Part shown: positions 15,596 to 22,928 of the stretch, one piece after another
Layout: every line of letters begins with the position of its first letter
How positions within the stretch are numbered: the stretch's first letter is position 1
Origin: Nitrospinota bacterium
GTDB taxonomy: Bacteria > Nitrospinota > Nitrospinia > SZUA-224
Reading direction: 5' to 3'
Assembly (NCBI GenBank): GCA_016212345.1
Contig: JACRGM010000036.1
Coordinates: 1-22,928, forward strand
DNA length: 22,928 nucleotides
Notes under the pieces: model-generated
What the model was told of the DNA's origin: nothing
Seen by the model: the letters and a program-made list of their open reading frames with translations, nothing else
The model's database searches: none
Translations under genes and position numbers: made by a program

Positions 15596-15617
15596 AATCT
15601 GCCAAACATGTTATATT
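15589..15617 (+). promoter_or_regulatory. Near-consensus sigma70-type promoter upstream of the wza-like gene
   Basis: TTGACA (15589-15594), a 17-base spacer and TATATT (15612-15617) give a full -35 and a -10 with one mismatch to TATAAT at optimal spacing. The expected start is near 15624, about 4 bases before copy 3 of the 123-bp element, so the element would form most of the roughly 150-nt leader of the export/kinase operon. It is the best promoter-like sequence I noticed in the window. Confidence 0.65.
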
Positions 15618-15627
15618 TATTTAAGTT

Positions 15628-15750
15628 ATAGATTTTCAGATAATAAATTACACAAGGCTAGAGGGAGAAATCCGAGTAAGGCGTACTGAGTAGTACGTTG
15701 TCGAGGATTTCGACCGATAACGCAGTGTAATTTATTATATGGAAATCTAT
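15628..15750 (+). mobile_element. 123-bp palindromic miniature element, copy 3
   Basis: Same length and orientation as copies 1 and 2 and closest to copy 1. The flank gives the extended inverted ends TATAGATTT and AAATCTATA, as in copy 1. The central hairpin GGCGTAC-TGAGTA-GTACGTT has two G-U positions in RNA. It lies between the promoter at 15589-15617 and the strong ribosome site at 15761-15767, interrupts no gene and would be wholly transcribed as 5' leader. Confidence 0.88.
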
Positions 15751-15760
15751 ATCTTAATAT

Positions 15761-15767
15761 AGGAGGT
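15761..15767 (+). promoter_or_regulatory. Strong ribosome binding site AGGAGGT
   Basis: AGGAGGT ends seven bases before ATG 15775. It is the most complete Shine-Dalgarno sequence noticed in the window and marks the start of the wza-like gene. It contrasts with the weak or missing sites of several upstream genes. Confidence 0.8.
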
Positions 15768-15774
15768 AATAAGA

Positions 15775-16884
15775 ATGGAGAATAATAAGAAGAAGAGAAT
15801 AATATATCTATTTGTAAATATACTGATGTTAATATTCTTATTTACCTCATGTGCTGTTCATAGAAACAAGCCCCAGATTGGGAGATTAGATGATAAAGAG
15901 ATAGAAGAGATAAAAGATGTTAGGACAGAGAGGAGAAAAGGGTTAGAGATCAAGGCCCCCCCATTTGATAAAGAGGTTCAAATGGAGGTTAAAAAAACAG
16001 ATCAAGGGATTGAGAGTTATATTATCGGCCCAGAGGACAGGTTGTTTATATCAATACTAAGACATGAGGATATGAATGTAGAGACTGAGGTCCAGGCCAA
16101 TGGTATGATTACCATGCCATTTATTGGGGATGTAGAGGCCGCTGGTCTGACTACACATCAATTGCAGAAGATTATCATAACAAGGCTCTCCAGATATATC
16201 AGAGATCCTTTTGTTACAGTTCTGGTTAAGGAGTTTAATAGCTCTAAGATATTTATTTTAGGAGAGGTTAAACTCCCTGGGGTATATCCATTAAAGAGGA
16301 GGACCCACCTTCTAGAAGGGTTAACCACTGCGGGTGGTATTACAGAAAAGGGAGACCTATCCAGTGCATATATAGTCAGAAGGAATACCATCCTTCCTAT
16401 AGACTTTGAAGGGCTGATCTTGGATGCAGAGTTAACCCAGAACATATCCCTGGAAAAGGATGATTTTATTTATATCCCTGATGTAACAGAAAAGAGGATA
16501 TTTGTCCTTGGGGAGGTCAATAACCCAGGTGTAATACCATGGAGACATAATTTAAATATTGTAGATGCCATCTCCTCTAGTGGGGGATTCAGGATAAATA
16601 AAGGGGCATTTGGTATTGAATTTAAGACAGCAGTTGAAGATCAGGTAAAGGTTATAAGGGGATCTTTAAAGGACCCTGAAATCATCGAGATCAATGTGGC
16701 TGATATCATGAAGGGCTTAATAGATAATGTTGTGTTAAAAGGGGGGGATATTGTATATGTACCTGAGACAAGGTTCTCAAAATACAATGAGTTTATTGCT
16801 AAGATATTGCCAACATTAAATACCCTAAATATGACAACCAACCTTGCGAGACCGCCTTTTTATTGGGGTGCAGGGGAGTATTAA
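15775..16884 (+). CDS. Wza-type polysaccharide export lipoprotein
   Basis: A 369-residue outer-membrane polysaccharide export protein. It has a basic N-terminus, a hydrophobic signal (about 10-25) and a lipobox-like FLFTSCAV with C26 as the likely lipidated residue; Phe at -3 is slightly unusual. A poly_export domain starts at IIGPEDRLFISILRHEDMN and includes MITMPFIGDVEAAGLT, followed by two SLBB-type beta-grasp domains beginning FILGEVKLPGVYPL and FVLGEVNNPGVIPW. Wza-family proteins form the periplasm-spanning, outer-membrane export channel that works with Wzc. Its place ahead of the Wzc-like gene is the usual order. A strong ribosome site, a promoter and a structured leader precede it. Confidence 0.92.
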   Translation: MENNKKKRIIYLFVNILMLIFLFTSCAVHRNKPQIGRLDDKEIEEIKDVRTERRKGLEIKAPPFDKEVQMEVKKTDQGIESYIIGPEDRLFISILRHEDMNVETEVQANGMITMPFIGDVEAAGLTTHQLQKIIITRLSRYIRDPFVTVLVKEFNSSKIFILGEVKLPGVYPLKRRTHLLEGLTTAGGITEKGDLSSAYIVRRNTILPIDFEGLILDAELTQNISLEKDDFIYIPDVTEKRIFVLGEVNNPGVIPWRHNLNIVDAISSSGGFRINKGAFGIEFKTAVEDQVKVIRGSLKDPEIIEINVADIMKGLIDNVVLKGGDIVYVPETRFSKYNEFIAKILPTLNTLNMTTNLARPPFYWGAGEY

Positions 16885-16895
16885 AGAGGCCAAAG

Positions 16896-19139
16896 ATGAA
16901 AAATCAGTATAACAGGAGAGATACCGACAGGAGAGATGCCCATCTCAAGGATTATATTGGTCTAATATTAAAGAGAAAGTGGATTGTAATAACTACCTTC
17001 CTTACCCTTCTAACCTCTGCAGTTGTGTTTAGCTCCTTAGTTACACCGACTTATGAGGCTAGCACTACTGTACGGGTAGAGGAGAAAAAAGGAGAAATAA
17101 TTGGTATATCAGAACCTCTTTTAATCCCTAAGGGTTTAAGTCCTATAGAGACTGAGATGGAGATCATAAAGAGTCGTACCCTTGCTGAAAAGGTGGTAAG
17201 AGATCTTCAGATAGACAAAGAGATTGTTAAGTCTTTAAAAGGTGTTAAATTTTCTATCTCTCCGATAGAGGTTTATGACTTAGTAGAACCAGGTAGATAC
17301 ACCATTAAATTCACAGATTCTAATAGGAGTTTCGTCTTACTGTATAGCAGGAATGATATTCTCTCTTATCTCTATGAGGGTACCAGAGGGATTTTAGGGG
17401 ATAATATCTCTTTTTATCTCCATGATAGTATTATAGGCTCAAGACTCTATAAGGGAATTCAAAAGATTCTAGGAGATAAGGGGTCTTCAAATAAGGTGGA
17501 TAAGATTATAGGATATGGTATAGTTGATAAAAGATTTTCAGGAGGAGGTATATCTTTTACCCTAACAGGGGTTAAGGCCAAACCTAATGATAAGATAGTA
17601 TTAAAGATATACGATTTTAATGAGAGGGTCCAAGGATTACAGGATAGTATAGATGTGGAATCTGTGAGGAGGGCAGATATTATAAAGATAAGTCTTCAAG
17701 ATAAAGATCCCCATAGAGTAGCTAGTATATTAAACTCATTAACAACAAATTATTTAGAACAAAACCTTGATATTATAAGAAAAGAGGCGAGTAAGGCGAA
17801 GGAATTTATTATTGGGCAGATTAGAGATATTAGAGAAGAGATAGAGGCAAGGGAGTCAGCGCTGAATGTATTACAATTGGAATATAATAAATATGAGATG
17901 CTAAAAGAATTTACAGCAGATCACCCGAATATTATATTTATCCAGAAAAAGGTAGATGAGACCCGTAATGAGTTAGGTATGATGGCCAAAGATATCCCTA
18001 TACCTATGACATTAAGTGAGGCTAGTCAGCTTTTAGAAAAGACAAAGAGGGAATTAAAGGTAAAAGAGGATATATATAACCTACTTTTAGAGAAAGAGCA
18101 GGAGGCTAGGCTTACTGAGGCGAGTGAGGTGGGGAATATAAGGGTAATAGACCCTGCTATAATACCTGATAAGCCTATAAGACCTAGGAAGATGGTCAAT
18201 ACATTGTTAGGGGGGATTGTTGGGGTCATCTTTGGGGTAGGGTTTGCCTTTTTATCAGAATATATGGATAAGAGTATAAGGTCTAAGGAGGATATTGAAA
18301 AAATTATTAAACTCCCAGTATTTGGAGCTATTCCTTATGTAAAGGATATTAATAATGAGAAGAGATATTTCATAAAAAGGACACTCGGAGAGATTGCTGA
18401 AAAGGGACTTTTTGAAGAGAGGTTGATAGTTAGTAAAGATCCTAGATCTTATACAGCAGAGGCCTATAGGACACTCCGTACAAATATTCAATTCACTGGC
18501 ATGGAGAGAGAGACAAGGGTTATCCTATTTACCAGTGCAGTACCGTCTGAGGGAAAATCAACGGTCTTATCAAATCTTGCAGTTATCACAGCCAATATGG
18601 GGGCAAAGACATTGGTTGTTGATACAGATTTGAGAAAACCTATATTACATAAGGTATTTGGCCGGAGTAGAGAACCTGGTCTAACAAATATTATGAGTAG
18701 TGGGCTTAATTGGGAAACCATTGTTTATGACACACACTTCGAGAATCTAAGTCTGATCTGTGCTGGAACCAAACCACCAAATCCCTCAGAATTACTAGGA
18801 TCAAATAAGATGGTGGTGTTATTAAAGGAATGGAGAGAAAATTATGACATCGTCTTATTAGATAGTCCTCCGGTAATCCCTGTTACAGATGCGGCTATCC
18901 TAGGGGCTATTGTTGATGGGATATTTCTTGTAATAAGGGCAGGGACATCTGTAACCGATGTGGTTCTACACGCCAAAGAGCTTTTAGAAAAGGTACATGC
19001 AAGGATAATTGGGGCGATCTCAAATAATGCAATACCAGAAAAGGGTTATTATGGAGAGAAATATTATCGTTATTATCAGAGTTATGAAGAAGATTATGAT
19101 ATCCTAATAAAAAAAAAGAAGACTAGGTGGGATATTTAG
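16896..19139 (+). CDS. Wzc-type polysaccharide co-polymerase/BY-kinase
   Basis: A 747-residue inner-membrane chain-length regulator fused to a cytoplasmic bacterial tyrosine kinase. Order: Wzz domain with first membrane helix (WIVITTFLTLLTSAVVFSSL), long periplasmic coiled region with a GNVR-like end, second membrane helix (TLLGGIVGVIFGVGFAFL), then the kinase with Walker A SEGKST (K554), Walker A' VVDTDLRKP (D576, D578) and Walker B VLLDSPP (D656). The tail has eight tyrosines between 718 and 734 (GYYGEKYYRYYQSYEEDYDI), the cluster autophosphorylated in this family. ATG 16896 is chosen over the in-frame TTG at 16863, because AAGAGG at 16884-16889 is well placed and the TTG would overlap the export gene. 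A run of nine A (19109-19117) encodes the lysines near the end. Confidence 0.93.
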   Translation: MKNQYNRRDTDRRDAHLKDYIGLILKRKWIVITTFLTLLTSAVVFSSLVTPTYEASTTVRVEEKKGEIIGISEPLLIPKGLSPIETEMEIIKSRTLAEKVVRDLQIDKEIVKSLKGVKFSISPIEVYDLVEPGRYTIKFTDSNRSFVLLYSRNDILSYLYEGTRGILGDNISFYLHDSIIGSRLYKGIQKILGDKGSSNKVDKIIGYGIVDKRFSGGGISFTLTGVKAKPNDKIVLKIYDFNERVQGLQDSIDVESVRRADIIKISLQDKDPHRVASILNSLTTNYLEQNLDIIRKEASKAKEFIIGQIRDIREEIEARESALNVLQLEYNKYEMLKEFTADHPNIIFIQKKVDETRNELGMMAKDIPIPMTLSEASQLLEKTKRELKVKEDIYNLLLEKEQEARLTEASEVGNIRVIDPAIIPDKPIRPRKMVNTLLGGIVGVIFGVGFAFLSEYMDKSIRSKEDIEKIIKLPVFGAIPYVKDINNEKRYFIKRTLGEIAEKGLFEERLIVSKDPRSYTAEAYRTLRTNIQFTGMERETRVILFTSAVPSEGKSTVLSNLAVITANMGAKTLVVDTDLRKPILHKVFGRSREPGLTNIMSSGLNWETIVYDTHFENLSLICAGTKPPNPSELLGSNKMVVLLKEWRENYDIVLLDSPPVIPVTDAAILGAIVDGIFLVIRAGTSVTDVVLHAKELLEKVHARIIGAISNNAIPEKGYYGEKYYRYYQSYEEDYDILIKKKKTRWDI

Positions 19140-19156
19140 TAAGAGGAATCCCTTTT

Positions 19157-19870
19157 ATGATAGATTTACACAGCCACATACTTTTTGGATTAGATGATGG
19201 TGCCAGAGATATAGATGAGTCAATAAAGATTATTAAAAAGATGGCTGAATACGGTATTAATAAGGTGATTGCATCACCACATTTTATGGAAGGGGTATAT
19301 AATAACAAGATCGAGATTATTAAAGAAAGGATTATGATATTACAAGAAAGTATCAAGAGGGAAGATATTGATATCGAGATATTTAGTGGGGCAGAGTTTT
19401 ATATGGAACTTGTAATATTAGATTTAATAAAGAATAATGATATAATAACAATCGCCGATGGCAATAGATATGTATTACTAGAATTACCAATGGGACAGAT
19501 CCCTATATGTTCAGAAAAGATACTATTTGTTTTATTAACAAAGGGATTAATACCTATTATTGCCCATCCAGAACGAAACCATGAGGTCATCAAAGATCCC
19601 AAAAGGGTAAAGGAATGGATAGATAATGGGGTCCTCATCCAGATAAATGGAGGAAGTTTGGTTGGAAGATATGGTACCACAGTAAGAAAGAGTGCTGAAA
19701 GGCTTTTAATCGAGGGATATACCTATAATATTGCATCAGATTCTCATTCAGACTATCATCCCTATCTCTTTTATAAAGGGGTTAAAAGGGCAGAAAAACT
19801 TATAGGCAAAGAAGATGTTGACAACATGGTTAATAAGAATCCTGAAAAGATACTCTCCACTTCAGTATGA
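19157..19870 (+). CDS. CpsB/YwqE-type PHP protein-tyrosine phosphatase
   Basis: A 237-residue metal-dependent phosphatase of the PHP fold. The metal-site motifs are MIDLHSHILFGLDDGA (H5, H7), ASPHFMEG, FSGAEFYM, IAHPERNHEV and ASDSHSDYHP, in the order of CpsB/Wzb-replacing phosphatases of capsule loci. It should dephosphorylate the tyrosine tail of the adjacent Wzc-like kinase, setting the cycle needed for polymer growth. I prefer ATG 19157 to the upstream GTG 19127, which lies inside the Wzc gene; AGAGGA precedes the ATG, and MIDLHSH is the usual family start. It overlaps the next gene by four bases (ATGA). Confidence 0.9.
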   Translation: MIDLHSHILFGLDDGARDIDESIKIIKKMAEYGINKVIASPHFMEGVYNNKIEIIKERIMILQESIKREDIDIEIFSGAEFYMELVILDLIKNNDIITIADGNRYVLLELPMGQIPICSEKILFVLLTKGLIPIIAHPERNHEVIKDPKRVKEWIDNGVLIQINGGSLVGRYGTTVRKSAERLLIEGYTYNIASDSHSDYHPYLFYKGVKRAEKLIGKEDVDNMVNKNPEKILSTSV

Positions 19871-21342
19871 ATAAAGGTGTGGTCTTATACGCTATTAGTA
19901 TAATTCTTATCTTACTCTCCATTATATTATTAATCCCTTTGGGGATGGCATTCTATTATAGATATACTGATAATCCCTATGGAAATAGGGAGATTACAGC
20001 CTTTCTGATCACTATCCTCTCTTCCTTACTAATAGGTATCCCCTTGAGAATATTCTTTCCCTCACCTCTCGAATCAGCAGGAGAAAATGAGGGGTTTGCC
20101 ATTGTAACATTTACATGGATCACCCTTACCCTTTTGGGTTCACTTCCATTTTATATCTCTGGTACATGTGATTCCTTTGTTGATGCCTACTTTGAGACTA
20201 TGAGTGGTTTCTCAACAACCGGGGCAACTATATTCAAAGATATTGAGGGCATACCCCGCAGTATCCTTCTATGGAGGAGTTTGACAAACTGGCTCGGTGG
20301 AATGGGGATTATCATGCTATCTATTGCGATTCTCCCTGCATTAGGGATAGGGGGCTATCATCTGTTTAGGGCAGAGGTATCTGGCGGGTCAGCCTTTTTT
20401 GAGAGATTGAAACCCAGAATTGTAGAAACAGCAAGGGCTGTGTTGGTGATATATATATCTCTCTCTGTTTTAGAGATATTCCTCCTCTTTCTAGGGGGGA
20501 TGTCACTATTTGATTCTATATGTCATACCTTTGCAAATATAGCTACAGGGGGATTTTCCACAAGGAATGAAAGTATAGCTTACTTTCACAGTGGCTATAT
20601 AGAGTTTGTAATTATTATATTTATGTTTATTGCAGCATGTAATTTTACCCTTCACTATCAGATACTTCATGGTCAATTCAGGGATGTATTCAAAAATCCA
20701 GAACTAAGATTCTTTGCCTCTCTTCTATTAATCTGTATTGTAGTTGCAACATTATTTATTAGATATTCTCATGGAAGTGCATATCTAACAATTATAGAGG
20801 CCTTTAGGGTAGCATCATTTCAGGTTGTATCTATTGCGACGACAACAGGATTCACTACAACCGATTTTGATAAATGGCCTGATATCCTTAGGCTTATGCT
20901 TGTAGTATTAATGATTACAGGTGGGTGCGTGGGATCGACAGCGGGGGCTATAAAGATTATACGGATAATTGTTATACTTAAGCTCATCATACGGGAATTC
21001 CATAAACTGATTCAGCCACGGGCTATCATCCATATCAAACTCGGTGAGAAATCATTGGATAGAGATATCATATCAAATATTCTTGGTTTCTGCATGATGT
21101 ATATAGGTATCTTTATACTCTGCTCTCTTATCATGGCAGGCCTTGGACTCGATCTTGCCACTGCTATATCTTCTGTAGCAACCACTATGGGAGGTGTAGG
21201 GCCTGGGCTTGGTAGGGTAACATCTAATTTTAGTGATATCCCGGTTGCGGGGAAATGGGTATCAATAATCTGCATGTTCCTAGGGAGGCTTGAGATATAC
21301 AGTGTAATGATACTCTTTCTCCCTTTGACATGGAGGAGATAA
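19867..21342 (+). CDS. trkH: TrkH-family potassium uptake membrane subunit
   Basis: A 491-residue inner-membrane protein of the TrkH/KtrB superfamily. All four pore-loop filter segments are present: SGFSTTGATIF (113-123), ANIATGGFSTRN (about 223-234), SIATTTGFTTTDF (about 322-334) and ATTMGGVGPG (about 438-447). The conserved NWLGGMGIIML and CVGSTAGAIKIIRI segments are also seen. It would conduct K+ into the cell, normally gated by a cytoplasmic TrkA-type nucleotide-binding subunit; no trkA lies in this window. Its ATG overlaps the stop of the CpsB-like gene (ATGA), so it is translated as part of the capsule export operon or with the phosphatase. The placement is unusual. Confidence 0.93.
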   Translation: MNKGVVLYAISIILILLSIILLIPLGMAFYYRYTDNPYGNREITAFLITILSSLLIGIPLRIFFPSPLESAGENEGFAIVTFTWITLTLLGSLPFYISGTCDSFVDAYFETMSGFSTTGATIFKDIEGIPRSILLWRSLTNWLGGMGIIMLSIAILPALGIGGYHLFRAEVSGGSAFFERLKPRIVETARAVLVIYISLSVLEIFLLFLGGMSLFDSICHTFANIATGGFSTRNESIAYFHSGYIEFVIIIFMFIAACNFTLHYQILHGQFRDVFKNPELRFFASLLLICIVVATLFIRYSHGSAYLTIIEAFRVASFQVVSIATTTGFTTTDFDKWPDILRLMLVVLMITGGCVGSTAGAIKIIRIIVILKLIIREFHKLIQPRAIIHIKLGEKSLDRDIISNILGFCMMYIGIFILCSLIMAGLGLDLATAISSVATTMGGVGPGLGRVTSNFSDIPVAGKWVSIICMFLGRLEIYSVMILFLPLTWRR

Positions 21343-21351
21343 GCAATTTAT

Positions 21352-22278
21352 ATGATAATACTTATTATTACCATATTCTTATCCCTTGTCTCTACCCTGC
21401 CAGTTTATAGTGAATTCTATAGATGGGTGGATGATAGGGGAAATGTCCATTTTACGGATAATCCTGCCTCTATCCCTGAAAGAGACCGTGATAAAACAGA
21501 GATTAAGGAGATACCTCAAACAGATAAAATGGAATATAATATCCTTGAAAAGGGAAAAGAGGATTCATCAGAAGAAATGGAGACATTAAAGCCCATGGAG
21601 ACCTTAAAGGCCTCAGAGGGGCTATCTCCAAAGGAGTATGTAATCAATCTTAAACCTGTTGGATCGAACTTCCTGGCAGAGGCCTTATTGAACCTAAGTA
21701 TCAAGGCAAATCTAATGGTTGATACAGGGGCTAGTATTACCCTTATCTCTAGAAGTGTTGCTGATAAATTGGGAATAGAACAGGACTCGAACCTCCCTAA
21801 GCTCCCGTTCAGTACCACTGGTGGTATTGTCTGGCAGCCGTTAATTATGCTAAGATCACTCAAGGTTGGTGATGTGGAGATAAAGGATATTGAGGTATCA
21901 ATATCTTCTTCATTGAAAGGACTGGATGGCCTGATAGGCATGAATTTCCTTGACGAATTTGATGTCTCCATCAACCCTGCCACAAATAGATTGATCTTAA
22001 GAGAAGATTCTCCAAAGGGGGAGATATATGGGGGACATGGAAAGATATGGTGGACTAAGAAGTTTCGCCATTATAGCGATATGATCAAGGATATAAAGGA
22101 TATAAAAAGAAAGATAGTTAGTGAAGGCTCATCCGACCTCCGTATCGCAGATATTAAGGAGAGAGAAGAGTATAAGAATGTCCTAAGTGTAATAAGACAT
22201 TATGAGAATCTCCTCAGGGAGTTGGACTCTGCTGCCTCAAAGGCATCAGTACCAATGGAATGGAGAGAATATCCGTGA
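21352..22278 (+). CDS. Periplasmic DUF4124-retropepsin-like aspartic protease
   Basis: A 308-residue protein with a signal sequence (hydrophobic 1-18, cleavage likely near VYS-EF at 20), a DUF4124-type N-terminal module (FYRWVDDRGNVHFTDNPASIP, 22-42), an acidic linker with a short METLK repeat (76-86), and a retropepsin-like domain. The catalytic Asp is D124 in LMVDTGASITLIS; GLIGMNFLDEFDV (193-205) is the second hallmark. Retropepsins of this type work as homodimers. The C-terminal 70 residues are charged and helical. The natural substrate is unknown; a role in envelope protein processing is inferred only from location. GGAGGAG at 21332-21338 lies rather far (13 bases) from ATG 21352. Similar DUF4124 proteins are common in Proteobacteria and relatives. 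Confidence 0.8.
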   Translation: MIILIITIFLSLVSTLPVYSEFYRWVDDRGNVHFTDNPASIPERDRDKTEIKEIPQTDKMEYNILEKGKEDSSEEMETLKPMETLKASEGLSPKEYVINLKPVGSNFLAEALLNLSIKANLMVDTGASITLISRSVADKLGIEQDSNLPKLPFSTTGGIVWQPLIMLRSLKVGDVEIKDIEVSISSSLKGLDGLIGMNFLDEFDVSINPATNRLILREDSPKGEIYGGHGKIWWTKKFRHYSDMIKDIKDIKRKIVSEGSSDLRIADIKEREEYKNVLSVIRHYENLLRELDSAASKASVPMEWREYP

Positions 22279-22301
22279 AGGTTTTGGAGTAGATTTATAC
22301 A

Positions 22302-22321
22302 ATTTATATGGTAATATAAAT
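22302..22321 (+). repeat. AT-only inverted repeat ATTTATAT-GGTA-ATATAAAT
   Basis: A perfect 8-bp inverted repeat with a 4-base centre in the 66-bp gap (22279-22344) before the LOG-family gene. The AT content makes chance occurrence fairly likely; it could be an operator or part of a promoter. No consensus -35/-10 pair was found around it. Confidence 0.3.
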
Positions 22322-22344
22322 ATTATCCGAGAAGAGGTAAACAA

Positions 22345-22890
22345 ATGGGTAAGAAGAAAAGACTTATATCAGTATTCGGAAGCTCAAAGATACAGGATAA
22401 TCTCTATGAGTATAAGGAGGCTAAGAGACTTGGAAAGTTACTTGGGAGAAACGGTTATGATATATGTACTGGTGGATATGATGGGCTTATGAGTGCTGTC
22501 AGTGAAGGTGGAAAGCTAGGTGGGGCAAGGGTAATGGGAATAACTATGGAGATATTCGATCTGCCACCCAATAAATGGCTTGATGAAGAGATCAAGGTAA
22601 AAAACTTCTTCCCAAGATTAGAGTTACTGTTGGAGAAGGTGGATGGTTATGTTGCCCTTGCAGCCGGTCTTGGAACCATGGCTGAGGCCTTACTGGCGTG
22701 GAGTATGCTATCCATAGATGCCATCAAACCCAAGCCACTGATACTTATGGGTGATTTTTGGAGAGAGATTATGGATCTATTCGAAAAGAGACTATATATA
22801 AATCCTGAAGGGTCTCTAGAAAAGGCAGAGATTGTATCAACCCCTTCTGAGGTTATTAAAAGACTAAATAGATTTAAGTGGGAAGATTGA
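22345..22890 (+). CDS. LOG-family (TIGR00725-like) Rossmann protein
   Basis: A 181-residue LOG/lysine-decarboxylase-like protein. It starts ISVFGSSKIQ, has CTGGYDGLMSAVSEGG (41-56) in place of the GGGxxGLM nucleotide-binding loop, R91 in FFPRLELLL, and ALAAGLGTMAEALLAWSML (104-122). In typical LOG phosphoribohydrolases the last motif is PGGxGTxxE; here it is AAGLGTMAE with E114 kept, as in some shorter TIGR00725-type members. A nucleotide-binding or nucleoside-5'-monophosphate phosphoribohydrolase role is possible but not established for this branch. AAGAGG at 22332-22337 supports ATG 22345. No clear tie to polysaccharide synthesis. Confidence 0.82.
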   Translation: MGKKKRLISVFGSSKIQDNLYEYKEAKRLGKLLGRNGYDICTGGYDGLMSAVSEGGKLGGARVMGITMEIFDLPPNKWLDEEIKVKNFFPRLELLLEKVDGYVALAAGLGTMAEALLAWSMLSIDAIKPKPLILMGDFWREIMDLFEKRLYINPEGSLEKAEIVSTPSEVIKRLNRFKWED

Positions 22891-22893
22891 TAG

Positions 22894-22928
22894 ATGTCAC
22901 CTATAAAATCATTTATCCTTGGTATAGT
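22894..22928 (+). CDS. Possible start of a further gene (cut by window end)
   Basis: An ATG three bases after the LOG-family stop opens a frame reading MSPIKSFILGI to the end of the window. GGAAGA lies just upstream. Only 11 codons are visible, so neither identity nor reality can be judged. Confidence 0.3.
   Translation, partial: MSPIKSFILGI

Noticed and set aside
8221..15750. Reading the three 123-bp repeats as a CRISPR array or as rho-independent terminators.
   Set aside because: The copies are far apart with genes between them, have no regular spacers, and no T-tract follows the hairpins.
2524..16747. G7/C7 tracts at about 2525, 15956 and 16741 inside genes as phase-variation switches.
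   Set aside because: Each is short, all genes are in frame, and no strain comparison is available; not supported beyond presence.
16863..16895. TTG start at 16863 for the Wzc-like gene and GTG start at 19127 for the CpsB-like gene.
   Set aside because: Both lie inside the preceding gene; downstream ATGs at 16896 and 19157 have better ribosome sites and match usual family starts.
19109..19117. Run of nine A at the end of the Wzc-like gene as a possible programmed-frameshift site.
   Set aside because: The 0-frame protein ends normally a few codons later and no conserved extension is seen in other frames; A-runs are expected in Lys-rich, AT-rich DNA.
21516..21983. A 155-codon antisense frame opposite the retropepsin-like gene.
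   Set aside because: It mirrors the coding bias of the + strand gene and shows no domain; the same holds for the other antisense frames in the window.
22202..22492. A 96-codon + strand frame bridging the retropepsin and LOG genes.
   Set aside because: It overlaps both well-supported genes in another frame and its translation resembles no protein family; a shadow frame.

Overview
The window is a densely packed, AT-rich stretch (by eye roughly one third G+C, heavy in AGA/AGG and ATA codons) in which every supported gene lies on the + strand. It is a surface-polysaccharide locus. An outer-membrane export lipoprotein (Wza type), a chain-length/tyrosine-kinase protein (Wzc type) and a periplasmic DUF4124-retropepsin protein point to a Gram-negative bacterium. 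The phylum cannot be fixed from the sequence; a Desulfobacterota- or Nitrospirota-like lineage is plausible but unproven.

Layout. Positions 23-7021: a Wzx-type flippase, an alkaline-phosphatase-superfamily (AP) enzyme, a GT2 glycosyltransferase, a sulfatase-fold AP enzyme and an O-antigen ligase/polymerase-type membrane protein. Positions 6996-11992: a GT4 transferase, a radical SAM/SPASM-like enzyme, a second sulfatase-fold AP enzyme and another GT4. Positions 12139-15498: a B12-binding radical SAM enzyme, a membrane GT2 and a PglC/WbaP-type phosphoglycosyl transferase that would start the lipid-linked repeat unit. Positions 15775-19870: Wza-like, Wzc-like and CpsB/YwqE-like proteins. Positions 19867-22890: a TrkH potassium-transport subunit, the DUF4124-retropepsin protein and a LOG-family protein, followed by the first codons of a possible further gene.

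Together these make a Wzx/Wzy-type pathway. The phosphoglycosyl transferase primes the undecaprenyl carrier, the GT2 and GT4 enzymes extend the unit, the flippase moves it across the inner membrane, the O-antigen-ligase-fold protein polymerises or transfers it, and Wza/Wzc export it under control of the CpsB-type phosphatase. The unusual addition is three AP-superfamily enzymes and two radical SAM enzymes. The AP enzymes have no visible signal peptide or membrane anchor. The two sulfatase-fold members carry Thr, not Cys, at the formylglycine position, so phosphoryl-type chemistry on a cytoplasmic intermediate is more likely than sulfate ester hydrolysis. All three end in nearly the same LxGLGY(L/M) tail.

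The most striking non-gene structure is a family of three 123-bp imperfect palindromes at 8221-8343, 14773-14895 and 15628-15750, all in the same orientation. They look like an ERIC/Correia-like miniature element flanked by TA. Each copy affects a gene differently: copy 1 supplies the last 20 codons and stop of a GT4, copy 2 supplies the start codon of the phosphoglycosyl transferase, and copy 3 forms most of the leader between a near-consensus sigma70-type promoter and the wza-like gene. Short tandem repeats also sit at several stop codons. No intergenic gap exceeds 300 bp; the longest (15499-15774) is fully described. No rRNA, tRNA, CRISPR array or clear intrinsic terminator was seen.
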